Position numbers and translations under genes: made by a program. Shown one piece after another: positions 12,701 to 25,300 of a stretch of DNA of 64,000 nt (position 1 is its first letter; the number at the start of each line of letters is the position of its first letter). Source of the DNA: Promerops cafer (Eukaryota; Chordata; Aves; Passeriformes; Nectariniidae); assembly GCA_013398275.1 (NCBI GenBank), contig VZSE01006253.1:434001-498000 (forward strand), given 5' to 3'. Under the pieces are notes generated by a model. That model was not told the DNA's origin. It ran no database searches and saw only the letters and a program-made list of their open reading frames with translations.

Positions 12701-14503
12701 TAATCATTCTCTATTCAAATGCTGCTCTACAAATTCAGTTGGACTATGGAAGAGAAAGAAGTTGAACAGTCATTCAAAGCCCAAGCACCACTCAAGAAGG
12801 GAACAGAATAAGGTAATGGGTGTGCAGTAAAAAGGACTGCTCAATCCTTTAAATTCAAACCAGGGGAAACCACAGGACACAAGAGAGGAAGGGCACCACG
12901 GGCAGCCTTCACCCTGAAACCACTTAAGCCTGAATGCTTGCATTCTCTGCCTTATTAATCTTCTTTTAAGATAATTGTTTGCAAAGAATAAGCAAAGAAT
13001 AAGCAAAGACATGGTTTGTTCTCCTAGTGACAGGCAACTTGATTCCTTTATGACTCTGACACCTTTCTTTGTATTTTATTTAAACAAAATAATAAATGCA
13101 TATCACTGGTTTGAAATTTACCTGCCCAAACCTAGACACAAGCTGTGTTTGCTTTTACTATGAGACATTGTTTCCTAACAGGAAGGCAGAATTATCTGAT
13201 AGAAAACACAGTTAATGTAGCACAAACAAGTTATTAACTGGAGTCCAACAGGGTACATGATGAGCAATCCTAAAACCACAACTCAATGGGGTAAAACACC
13301 ACCATGCAACTGAGCAAAATAACCTGCTTCCAAGGCTTCGAGACTGCGTGGGCTAGAAATAATTTTAAATCAATTGAGTTACTGTTTCTTGGCAATTTGA
13401 TAGAAAGGAGAAACAGTGTAATTGGCAATCAAGTACTCCTTTGGGAGCTTCCAAACAGCCAGCTGGATTTGTAAATGCATGTTAATCTGCCAGGGCCAAA
13501 TCCTGCAAGGCGTTTAGAGCAGTGGGGTAAATTGCAAGCTGGGTGTAAGCTCTTCCAAACAGGGATGTAAGCAGTAAAGAAGTACAACTCACATGTCAAA
13601 GGAATGCTGCTTTTGTCCCTAAAAGTAAATACAAACTGCTTTCACTCCCCTGCCAACACAGAGAGTTCTTTCAATGTAATCAAGCAGAGATCTACTCACC
13701 CTTTACTTGCTAAGCAGTAGCCAAATATAGCTCAGGGACAAATATGCAGTCTGCATGATTAATTAGTGGTGTATTTAACTTTCCTTCAACCTTTATATGC
13801 TTAATAATATCTATTTATTACATCAATGAGCTTGTGTATAAAACTGAATCCATTAGTTTATTTTAAGTCACTATCTATGGACAGGATTTCATTGCAGGAA
13901 CAAACACTACAGGCAAACTATTGGAGTCATCTGGATACAGCACTTGGGAGTGAGGGGGGACAATGATGATGACCTCAACTCGAAGGGACAGTTGTCAGAG
14001 TCCTTCAAGGATTGTTTCAGGGTTTGCATGGAAAGGAATAGCATTCCAACTGAACTAATGTTCTTGCATTCCTTGAAATAATTTCCTTCTAGTATTGGTT
14101 GCTTTTATCTGTAAACTATAAAGTTTTCCTAATACCCTGTGTTGTGAAGAAAGATGAACTAGAAGTGACCTTTCTTGCTCACCAACCAGACTATTCAGAT
14201 AAATAAATTCAAAGACAAATTCTGTTCAAAGAGAGATATGCTTCTTGCCCATGACTGCATCTCTAAACCATCCAACCACCCAACCAACCAATCATCTTAG
14301 GTATTCCACTTGGGATAGGTGGCACTGTGTCAGGCAGAGGGCTCTCTCTATTGCTTTTATGGCAAGAGCCGGGATGACTACCTAAAAATACTCATCTAAC
14401 TTCCAGATGGCTAAAGTCAGGTGAGATGAATCCCGCCTCACTCTGGCCATGTGTCTGAAGAAATGGCTGGCATTCTGTAGAGCATCTCTCAAGAAATTCA
14501 CTT
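9716..14503. other. Unique intron sequence
   Basis: Holds an A15 run at 10420-10434, an 11-bp tandem repeat (about 2.5 units of GCAAAGAATAA) at 12981-13009, a CCAA-rich stretch near 14270-14290, and AT-rich candidate regulatory sequence at 13440-13865. Frames of 137 codons (11084-11497, minus) and 139 codons (11840-12259, plus) show no family resemblance, and nearby frames in other registers are also open. Confidence 0.55.
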
Positions 14504-14835
14504 TAGAATCATAGAACAGAGTCATTTCCTGATTTGGAAAGGATCTACAAGGACCATCAAGCCCAGCTTCTGGCCCTGCACAGGACAGCCCAAAGAACCA
14601 CACTGTGTGCCTGAGAGTATTGTCCAAATTCCTCTTGAACTCTGTAAGGCTTGATACTGTGACCACTTCCCTGGACATCCTGTTCCAGTGCCAACCACGC
14701 CCTGGATAAAGAAGCATTTTCTAATATCCAACCCAAACCCTGCCCAACACAGCTTCATGCCTTCCCCTCGGGTCCTAGCACTAGTCAGCCCAGAAAAGAG
14801 ATCAGTGCCTGTCCCTCAACTTCCCCTTGTGAGGA
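14504..14835 (-). mobile_element. CR1 LINE 3' fragment, sense to FAT3
   Basis: The plus strand begins AGAATCATAGAACAGAGTCA, the reverse complement of a CR1 3' tail. The familiar reverse-complemented CR1 3' region follows (ACCATCAAGCCCAGCT, then AGAAGCATTTTCTAATATCC, then AGAGATCAGTGCCTG). Moderate divergence and stops show that it is inactive. It lacks the 5' part of the element, as is usual for target-primed integration. The far boundary is approximate. Confidence 0.88.
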
Positions 14836-17800
14836 ACTTGGATTAATTTCTAACAAAAGCCCCACTTTTACATAAAATTTGTGATGGTTACTTCTGTCTT
14901 TTTTATCATATATGTCTTCCAACAGTACTGAGAAGGAGAGACAGTGCTGAACCCTAGTCCTATTGCTGTCCCCAGAGAGGCATTTGAAATCATTTAACCA
15001 GTCAATAAAACCAGACCTTGTAGCTGCAGGGACAGGCAAGCTGCAAATAAATCCTTCAAGGTTACTGGGAGAGGCCAGGCCAGCATCTTCTGGATGTCCC
15101 AGGCAGTCTCATTTCCCACCAACTCCTGCATTGAACACAAGTTATTTCTGAGGGATTTGCAAGCCCATATGTGTTAAATATGAGCAGTTTGGGGAATGAC
15201 AACTACTTTGGGACTGGTACTTTATAAGCAACACAAAAGGTGTGGAAGAATAAATTCTTCCCACGTGAAGAATAAATAAAATTATATCACGCTGCTTGCA
15301 CTTCTCCCCTGGTAAAGAACAGACACTTCAAGAGGCCAAATTTTCTCTGACCCATTAACATGCAGCCCTTCACATTAAACAAAGCAAACTGAAATTCCAC
15401 AACTGCAAAGTAATTGCTGAGGGTGGGGGGGGAGTAAAAACTGAAACCACAAAAAAATTCCACTAAAGTTTCCCAGGTTTCACATGCTCTGAGGAAGCAA
15501 AATCATGATATCCGTGTCAGTTCCAAAGGTACAGAGTGAAATTAGATGCCTCAAGGTGTAGCAACTCAGCAACATGAAGATGCTTTTTGCTATTCCTGTG
15601 ACATTTCAGAAAGACCACTCTATTCTGCATCTGGCCTGTGATTATTATCTGAATGCATCTCAAGGAAAGTGCTGTGACATCCACAACAAGGAAGTGTTTT
15701 AGAACAAAATCAGACTAAACAGCAGAAAACACAACAGGAAGTAAACGACAGCACTGTTTCCCCAGAGATGGCTCTATTACAGCCTCCAGTAGTGCAAAGT
15801 ACCCCAGGATTACTTCCTTCCTCCTGATTATGATTAAATGCTAATTTGGAAAAATGCGCCATAAAAAACCCCAAACCTTAAGACTTGAGAAAAGACTTCT
15901 ATGGTCTTAAACCCAATGCCAAATCCCAACACGACTGATACAAGCTGCTGCCTTCCTTAATTTACACCTTCTTTTTTCATTTCATCCTAGATTCATACCT
16001 TTTTCTAAGTTACTTAGTTGGCAAGCCTCCAAATTGTACCTTCTGAGCCCAGAGCTTGCTGGAAGACCTCTGGGCCACTCTTGCTGTACATCACCCACCC
16101 TGTAGCTAAAAGGTCAGGTCAGCAAATCTCCCTTGGCATGCCAGGAGCAGGACTGCAAGAGCAGCACCCTGGGGCTCTGCTTTTTCATAGTGGGATCCTG
16201 GTGTCAGTGCCCAGGAGCAGCCCAGCCAGCCCCCACTGCTGGGTGACCATTGGCATGATTCAACCAGGCACTTCAGAGGGATGCAGCCAACACACAGATG
16301 CTGGGATGCATCCCCTGGCCTCTGTCAAGCACGGTGTAAACCAGCAGGCACTGGTGGTTTGGGATGGAAAGTAAGGAAATCCACATTTTTTTCTCATACG
16401 AGGGACAGATATTTTCTAAAGACTGAACTGCAGCATGCCACCAGGCAGCGGAGCAGTAGCACGGGTCTATCACAGAAACATGAAACCCACGAGTCTCCTG
16501 AGATAAGGAGCAAGAGAAGAGCTCCCCAGAAGACATGGGAGGAGAAGGAGCGGGATATGACAGTTTATTTTTGGCTATGACTAATACAGCATTCAAAATA
16601 AGTACTTCACACCAAACTTGAAAGAGGAAGAAAAAAAAAATCATTTATCTCTATTAACAACCTTAAATACAGTACTTCACTAACTACAGTTACTCATTGA
16701 CTAACACTGTGATTAAAAAGTATATAAAAAGGGCAGGGATTTTGCATTAGAACCGGAACAGCAGGGATGAAAGTCATCCTGTTTTCACTGTATAAAGATT
16801 AGGAAGTCTATTGTAACATAATCATTTCATTTCAATTATAATTCCTGAAGAAAGCAGCCCCCTATGCATGCCTCCAAAACACAACTTTTTAACTTCTAGC
16901 ATTAAAATTCTAAGAATACTATTTTTGCAAACCTAAGAGATGACAACGTGAAACAGTCAAAGATTCTCCTCTCAGTATGGCAGCTACTTGTTCTCCATTT
17001 ACCTACCGGAAACTTTCTTCAGTGGAAAAACTGGAAGTAGTTTGGAATTTTACCCCAAAACTGCTGTGCAACTGGACACACCTTTTTCCTTGTTTCTTTC
17101 TCTCTTCCTTTCCTTCTTTTTTTTTTTTTTTGTGTCCTAAAACTACAACTAATGAAATTAATTTAGAATTGAGAAGTTAAAACCATTAACAATTATAAGA
17201 TTTTTCTACTTTGAGAAACTCAGAACGAGAAATTCCATTTCTCAGTTCATTATAAAAGCTTAGAATCAGCTTAAAACCTAATTTAAACTACAATTTAAAC
17301 ATTGAACTGAATTAGCTGAAAATCTTGACCTAGATTTGCTGAATTCTTAGTTTGTGAAAATGTTCAGTTTGGGCTTTTTGGACCAATTTAAGAAAGAAGA
17401 ACCTTCAAAATATAGAAGATATTAATGGATTAAATAATTCCTACCAAGACAACACATCTATAGATCCTAGTCCCTACATATTTGGTGCAAAAGTAAATGT
17501 AGACCACCAATATTCTTGTTAGTTGCTTTTCATTCCTCTTCTAGAAACTTCAGAAGGAAAAAATAATAATAAAACCTACGAGAGCTCCCTCCCTTGTCTT
17601 ACAGGTTGTACCAGAGTTATCTCTGAAATCAGCCCTTCATTGTATGATGCCAAATGGACTGTGAAATTGTTTACCTTAATGGACAGTGCTACTTTCTCTT
17701 GGAAACAGAATGAAATTTATGGAGTAATCTAAAGCAAAACCACCAGATTTTATTCCCTTACAGTGGAATTGCTTCTGCTGCTTCTCTGCTCGCACGGCCA

Positions 17801-18659
17801 CTAACTCAGCTGAGAAGGTGAAACTCCAGCAGTCACATCTGCGCCTAGGTCACACACAGGCAGCGCCAATGGAAACACACCAAACCCTCGGCACTGACAC
17901 CTGCTAATGTGGGCAACACATCCTGCTAGATGGAACACCGGGAACAGCCTCTGGACTTTAATTTCTCAGTCAAGAATTGTAATTTTTCAGAGGCCGCACA
18001 ATTTTATATACTTAAAACTTCAACCATTAAGATAAAACCCAAAGCCATGTAAACACAAAATGAAAAATAAGAACTGAAAAAAACCACTGTTTTCATCTAA
18101 GCAGGACCAGACCCAAAATACTTCAGTTTACTGACCTTCTTCAAGGATTATATATCAGCAGCTCCCTATAGAAACATATAGAATAACCTCCTCTTTTGAA
18201 TTACTGTGTCTGGACAGCAGAAGTCAGACACCAGTCTAACCCAGAGCCTAGGAAGCACAAGTAAGTTATGGCAGTGACAAATGGGGTTATGAGCCATCTG
18301 GACTTCAATCTCATTTGATGTTTAGGCTATTATTAAAGTAACTCAAGGCCACAACAGAAGATAATTCAGAAACTGGATGAAACTCTGATGCACAAGATCT
18401 AATATCCCTTCCAAAATTCTTGACATCAATCATGATAAATCTTCATGGCTTTCAAAACTCTGGTTTAAAATACAGGCTACCTTCAAATTATTTTTTGCGA
18501 GTTATCAAGCTGACATCACACAGCAATGTTATCAGCCCAGGGCTATAAATTAATAAGTCTCTTCCACCAACAATGCCATAAACCTTTACAAATTTCTTCA
18601 AATTCCTCTTTAGAATTTCTGCCAGAAGTAATCCTGTGACACAAGACTAGTATGTGGTG
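14836..18659. other. Unique intron sequence
   Basis: Contains a G8 run near 15425-15432, a T15 run at 17117-17131 within a pyrimidine-rich stretch, and a GC-richer segment at about 16040-16370 whose open frames begin at non-ATG codons or overlap in both directions. No gene, RNA or repeat family was recognised. Confidence 0.55.
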
Positions 18660-19466
18660 TGCAAGGAGGAGACCTCCATAAATCCAAGCACCTCCCTTGA
18701 ATCTCAGGAAGTGCAGTAAATCTAAGTGCAACGAGCTGCAGACCTGGTGTGGCCAATCCCAGATATGAGCACAGACTGCAAGAATAACTGATGGAGAGCA
18801 GTCCTGTGGTGAAGGACTTGAGGGGTTCTTACGGATGAATAGCAGGACACGAGCCAATGGTGTGTGCTCACAGCCCAGAAAGCCAACCTCATCCTGGGCT
18901 GCATCCAAAGCAGCGTGGGCAGCAGGGCCAGGGAGGGGATTGTGTCCCTCTGCTCTGCTCTGGGGAGACCCCACCTGCAGTGCTGTGTCCAGCTCTGGGG
19001 TCCTCAGCACAAGGACTGTTGGAGCAGTCCGGATGAGGGCCATGAAGATGATGAGAGGACTGGATCACCTCTCCTATGAAGACAGGCTGAGAAAGCTGGG
19101 GTTGCTCAGACAGGAGAAGAGAAGGCTCTAGGGAGAACGTCTAACAGCCTTCCAGTACCTGCAGAGACTACAAAAGAGCTGGAGAAGGGAATCTAGTGCT
19201 AGGACAAGGGGGAACCGCTTTCAGTGGAACAAAGGTAGGTTTAAATTAGGTGTTACCAAGAAATCCTTTACTGTGAGGGTGGTGAGGACCTGGCACAGGT
19301 TGCACAGAGAATCTGAGGATGCCCCATTCCTGCAAGTGCTCATAGCCAGGCTGGATGGGGCCCTGAACAACCTGATCTAGTGAATGGCATCCCAGCTTAC
19401 AGGACAAGGGGTGGAACTACAGGCTCTTTCAGCTCCTTTCCAACTCAAACTGATTCTATGATTCTA
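18660..19466 (+). mobile_element. CR1 LINE, 3' ORF2 and tail, sibling of the copy at 9 kb
   Basis: Frames decode CR1 ORF2 fragments such as KANLILGCI, SVGSRAREGIVSL and GRPHLQCCVQLWGPQ, followed by the LSYEDRLRKLGLL block. The element ends with the CR1 tail TGATTCTATGATTCTA. Its last 270 bases share many uncommon positions with the 9 kb copy, for example GAGAATCTGAGGATGCCCC and AATGGCATCCCAGCTTACAG. The two therefore belong to one subfamily or have a closer relationship. A 166-codon reverse frame over this region is an antisense shadow. Confidence 0.92.
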
Positions 19467-21439
19467 AAGCTGCAAGCTGTGGCATCTGTGTTCCTCTTTA
19501 CTTCGTTTTACTTTCTGGGGGAATGTAAGAGGAAAAGAAATTTGAAATTGCTAAAACTGCTATAAATACCAGATGGACAAAATACGGCAAGCTGTAAAAA
19601 TGAAGGGTAGAGAAAGAAAATGGGGAACACTCCAGGATAAAGGATTCTCGGATTCTCCATCTGCCCTGACTGTCCAACTCCATGGAAATAAAGGAACCCA
19701 GGAACCTCACAGCATAAAAAGTAATGAAAATGGAGAGCAGATGATTTTCAGTATAATGTAAATGCCACCATTGATACTCTCTAACTTCTGAATAAACAAG
19801 TTCAAATCCATGGAAAATTAGAAGGGAAGAGTTAAAGCTCTCTGCTATTTATTCTCATATAATTTATACAAACAATTTACAGAACATATCCAAGCAGTCC
19901 TATAAGCTTTGCTTTTAAATCCATCTTCCTTTCAAATTAAAAGGAAATAACATACTTTGATTTCAAATGCATTTAAATTAGTGTCTTAACCTGAAATCTG
20001 CTATGGAAGAAAATGTAAAACCTTATCTTGAAATCTTCAGGAATAAAAGCTCCTTTTTTGAGCTCACAAAATTCAGACATGATTCTGGGTAAAAGAGGAG
20101 AGAGAAATTTTTCTTTTCCTATAATCTCAGAAATGTAAAACTGTGGTCATGTTTTACCAAAACTAACAATAAAACAAAGACCTTATAGTGCATCTAAAAT
20201 TGTGAAAAGGAAAAATACAGTGAACAAAAAGAGGTGACATTCATTCAAATCAGATGGCAGAATAACAGGAACGTTCACCACACCTGGACATAGTGGGAGA
20301 CAGAGATGGCCCTCGATCACTCAAGGCTGACTGATCGATACGCATCATCCCTAAATCTCTCTTGATGTGTCCAGACAGTTAAGAAATTCCTGGAAGATAT
20401 TCTAGTTACTCCCATCATTTTGCCAGCACATCAGCTCCATGGCATGTACTGCCCATCCTGCCTCCACACCAGGGCTCAGCTCCACGGACTGGGTACATTT
20501 TACCCAATTGATGTGATTTGGCCACAGCGAAATAAACTGAGATTAACTAAAGCTGCAGATCACAAAGCCTACAAGCACAAATCAAAACGTTTCTGGGTCT
20601 GGCTTCCTAATGAAAAAGGCAGAGTTTAAGTAACAAAACTCATTTCCCAACCTCAGTCCTGGAAGTCAGTTTATATTTTATTTAAGGCTACAACTTCTCT
20701 ACTAAGCATTTCCTCACTAAGCCTTCCATGCCACATACCTACCTTCAACTCAACCTTTTCCTACAGTTCAGCTTAAATTAATAACACATTCAAGAACTGG
20801 ATTGGTGAAAACAATTTTTAAATGCTTTAAAAAAAGTTAAAATAATTTCTATGAGAGGTCATAGCATTTCCATGATTCATACTGGAAAAGGGGTCAGAAG
20901 CAGCAGGCAGATATACAGACGTAACCAAAGTTTCTGGAGAGCTTGGTCCAGGCTGCTACTGCCCAGGGTGGAGCCCAGTCAGGAAAGGAGGATCAGGGAG
21001 GGCACCCTATGCTCATGAAGTGAGCAAACTGTGCTCAGCAAAAGGCAGTGTAAAGAGCTGCCAGCCAAGAAAAAAATTCTACAAGGGGAAAGAACAGCCT
21101 CGAGTTGGCCTTCCCACCCAACCAGGAGCATGCAGGGATGTACTCAATGGGATATGCCAGTGGGATCCAGGTCATTAAAGCAGGTGTTGGCATGGCTGCC
21201 AGCTGAGCCTGCAGTGCTGGATCTGCATGGAGGCACCATCCCCAGCACCTGCAACAGGCTGTCCTCTAAAAAAAACCACGAGGTGGGTGGAGTTCTCCGT
21301 CAGCTGGAAGACAGCTGAAGTCACAGGTTTGGTACTCATGGCAGATCTACCAGTGGCCAAATCAAAGCTTTACTTCAAACACAACTCAGTACGGTTTTCC
21401 ATAGTCTTTGAAGCGTACTTTAGGGGATTTGGACTGTAT
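19467..21439. other. Unique intron sequence between two CR1 copies
   Basis: AT-rich to about 20200, then GC-richer from about 20930 to 21320, just upstream of the older CR1. The GC-richer part may be an unrecognised old repeat. No coding frame is convincing. Confidence 0.5.
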
Positions 21440-22345
21440 AAGTGGACAAGATGAAGTAACTGGCTGGACTGCTGGACACAAATAACAGAGGTCTGTAGTT
21501 TTAAGTGTTCTGGAGCATCCCACATCCAGCGGTTCATTGTGACAAGGGATCCTAAAAGGTCAGGAGTAGAACTGTTCAGCCACAGCCTGGGTGGTGGATA
21601 AAAACCAGCCTCACCCAGTTCACAAATGATACCAGTTTAGAAGAAACAATGGATATTGTGGAGAGCAGGGCTTCTCTTCAGAGGCACTGCAGTAAGATGG
21701 AAGATTGACTGACATGAAAATAATTGACTACTTGGTTCTTGATAAAAGAACCACCCGAAGCGTCAATGAATAAAATCCTGCACTGGGATTTCTGTTCGTG
21801 CACTGGAGCCCAATGGGAGCAGGTCAGAGGAGAAAGTCATGGTGGTTCTGGTGGGTAACACAGAATGAGCCAGCAGTGTCTCCATGCAGTGATGATGGAA
21901 CAGCAGGCCCAGTTTTAGACTCCCCAGTGCCAGTGCCCCTAATGACAAGCTGAAGTCTCTCCAGTAAGACTGTCAGAGGGCCCCAGCATGCAGTGGATGA
22001 CACGAAGATAAGGGAACTGGGTCTGTACAGATTGGGAAGAAAAGGCTAGCTGTGACAGAGGGAAATCTCATTGCACTCTTCCCTCCTAAAGAGAGGCTGC
22101 AGAGAAGACGAAGCACAGAGAGGAAACCATGATGAGTGGCAGCAAAATAAACCTCTGCTGGAACTAAGTGAAAGCTCATTGACAGAAGTGTGCTTAAGCA
22201 CTGGAACAGCCTTCCCAGAGACATTTGCTCAACCAGTTTGGACAAGGCCTGCCTGGAGTAACTGGACTCAACACTGAGGTTAGATGAAGCTGGAGCAAGA
22301 GGATGGGCTAGAGGACCTAATCTTAAAGGTTCTGCAATTTTCTGA
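21440..22345 (+). mobile_element. Older, diverged CR1 LINE copy
   Basis: Characteristic CR1 landmarks appear in order on the plus strand: TTCACAAATGATACCAGTTT, GTGGAGAGCAGGGCTTCTCT, TTCTGGTGGGTAACACAGAA, AAGCACTGGAACAGCCTTCC and CTAGAGGACCTAATCTTAAA. Many substitutions and indels put it older than the copies at 9 and 19 kb. The 3' tail is degenerate. A 185-codon minus-strand open frame (21973-22530) overlaps it and is not a gene. Confidence 0.82.
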
Positions 22346-25300
22346 CATGCTTTGAAATACAGATTGTTGCATTTTCTGAAAAAACAGGCCATAAAATTTC
22401 TGTCTATTTCCTGTTTTAATTTCTCCGTGCCTCTTTTTCCCATCTGCAGTGTGTTACTAACATTATTACCAGGGATGGAGTCCAAGTCCAGATTCAGATT
22501 CTTAAATGCAGGTGTCTCAATGTGAGCCAAACACCTACGCTCTCCTCATGCTCAATGAACATCTGAAAGATCAGTTCCCTCCACACTGTCATTTAGTGCC
22601 ATTTAAGGTCCCTCAGCGTATGACCTGAGGCATCCTCGAGGGACTGACAGGTATGACAGAAATTACGCATGGATTGATACTCCTCTGCAGTTCAAGCAGG
22701 CGACTGGGTAGGCAATGCTGGCACATATGAAATGGCCCCGCTAGCCCTTCAGCTGGCCAAATGCAGGCTCACACTCAGAAACGCCTGGTGCCCACAGGTG
22801 TCCACTTTCAAGTCTCAACTCTAGCTGACTCCTGACCATGATTTCCACAGCCAGTCAGAGTCGTCTTGAAAAAAAAAATTAAGATATAAGATATAGCGGG
22901 GAGTGAAGAGCATCACAGGAATATGAGTTAAATACAATGGAATTTATCTTTTTTAAGAATATGTTAAAAAATAGTGAATTGGGCTACAATAAATAAAAGA
23001 CAAGGGAAAAGGAAAATAATGAACAGTTCCCAAAATACTGTGCTTTGAATAATGAAGACCATGCAAAAATACTACTGCTACCACTAATGATTGTATAATT
23101 AAAGAGTACCTGATAATGCAGAGTGGACAGACTATATTCACACAGATATTTCCCTAACTTGTTTACTTTCAAGTTTTCTGACTTTCTCAACTTAATCCTA
23201 TTCTTTTAATGCACTTTCAGTCTGCAGCATTCCAGGCACAGTCATAAGTGTACAAATACTAAAGGGTGAAGTTTTCAAAGACACTCAGTGTTGGATTAAC
23301 ATTTCTGTCCCTGAAGACCACAGTAATTTCTTTATCCTTCTGACATCTTCCTCCCCCTCCTCCCCTCCCCAGCTTGAGATTTATAATGCAATTTTATACA
23401 GCCCTACTTTTTCTTCTTGAAATCATTCTTGCTGCTTTATGAATTACATCTATAATATCATGTTCTGAATACCTATTTTAAGGAGTTTCTTTTGTTCTAA
23501 TAGTTCATACAGAAAGTAGGTTGAGGCTGGCAACACTCCAGTAAAATCCACATTCAGTTGCTCCGGTAAGTAAAGAGTGAATACTTTTGCATATGCACTT
23601 AACCTAAAATATAAACTAGCACATGGCTGTGAAATAAAGCCATTATTTTACAGCACCAATATCATTTCCTGCCAAATGCCCTAAAATGAAGGGTTTCTTC
23701 AGGGTACAAAATAAAAGCACCCAGCTTTAAAAATTATAATTTGTCAGCACTTAAATGTTTAAAAATATTATTTCCTATCACATTAAATAACACAAATTGA
23801 CAACAGCTCTACATGCTGAATGCATCCAGATGCATTTCCTGACTGTGAAGAATCAGAGATACAATGTAGCAAGAGACTGGTATTGTGCTCATTAGATCAC
23901 TAAGCAGCAGTGCTTACAGAATATTTAACTACACTCTACAAAGATATTCAAATGTAGCTGTCAGAATGTGCTTGGAAAATTTCCACCTAACACAAAAATG
24001 CAAAAGATGAGAAATTATCTCCCTTTAAAGGAAGAAGTTCAAGGTGAATGTTACCTGATTAGCTCACTTTGTTATTAATTTAATTCAATAAAAATCCCAA
24101 ATATGGCATGCCATCTTTTATTAGCATTTCTGCAGAAATAAGAACTACGCTTATAATTTAACAAAATTTAGTCAGAATTAATGAAATATCAAAGAAAAAT
24201 AACATAGCAGATGAAGGATTTAAGTGCAAAACATGATACTGAAGGGAGAAAACTTAGTATCTCCTAGAGAGATTTATAAAAAACCCTACAAATATTACTG
24301 CTATGCAATTTGCATATATTTATTTATATATATATAAAATATGTATGTATATGTATTACATACTCCATATATATTGCATGCTATAGAAATAGCTATTTCT
24401 TTAAAAGTGTTTAAGGTATTTTAAGGGGGAAAAATGCTCATGTAAGAGCAACATGACACCAGAAACATGGTTCCTTACTCTTCTTTCTGTCTAAACTGGG
24501 TTTTTTTTTTTTTAACCTCTTGCCATATGGTACAAAGGTTCATTTATTTGTAATATGAATTTGCCAAGAAATGGCCTGAACAGTATTTGTCTGTGAAGTC
24601 ACTCCAGTCTCAGCATTCACATTAGCCTACCACCTAACCTAGCACACCCTTCCAGCAGAGAAGACAGATCTGCTTTAGCATGGAAAATGGGCAGCATTGC
24701 CCCATTCATTCTGGACATTAACAATGAAGATTAGCCCGGGGAACTTTATATCTCTGTTGCTCTGCCAAACTTTTGGGGAATAAACACAGAAGTAGTTGTC
24801 TTTTTTCAACAATACAGAAATGAAGACCATGAATATTCCATAAAAATCTGTATTCCCACATAAAGGGAATTTTAATTAGTTTAAAATATTCTTTTAATCT
24901 CAAAATACTTATTCTCTGAGAAGGCTCATTCCCAGTTGAAAGAACTTTTCATGGTAGAGCCTTCTAGCATTTGGACAAAAAAGGAAATCTCCAGGTACCT
25001 GATGAGTAGTAGTAATACTGAAAGACTCGCTTCACAGTTAGCAAGAATTAAAGCCCACTTAATCAAAAAACACTGGTAAATCTGTGGCTTACCAGAAAGC
25101 TCTAACGGGTATTAATTGATGTCATCTGTACACAAGGAAGAATCCATTTGTGACCCAAATGTCATGAAAATCAGCATAATTACACACTTTATAGTTCAGG
25201 TGATTTTTTCACTAAATTATGAGTTCAGAGGGTGACTAGAGTTTCATCATTTGATTAGCTTTGTCTCATGGAGAGCATTTCCTTCCACTAGGAGAGCAAT

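Noticed and set aside
16018..16374. 118-codon plus-strand frame
   Set aside because: It begins at TTG rather than ATG, sits in a GC-richer patch, and has an opposing open frame of similar length over part of it.
18543..19043. 166-codon minus-strand open frame
   Set aside because: Antisense to CR1 ORF2. The sense strand decodes CR1 motifs.
21973..22530. 185-codon minus-strand open frame
   Set aside because: Mostly antisense to a CR1 3' region, with no recognisable protein family.
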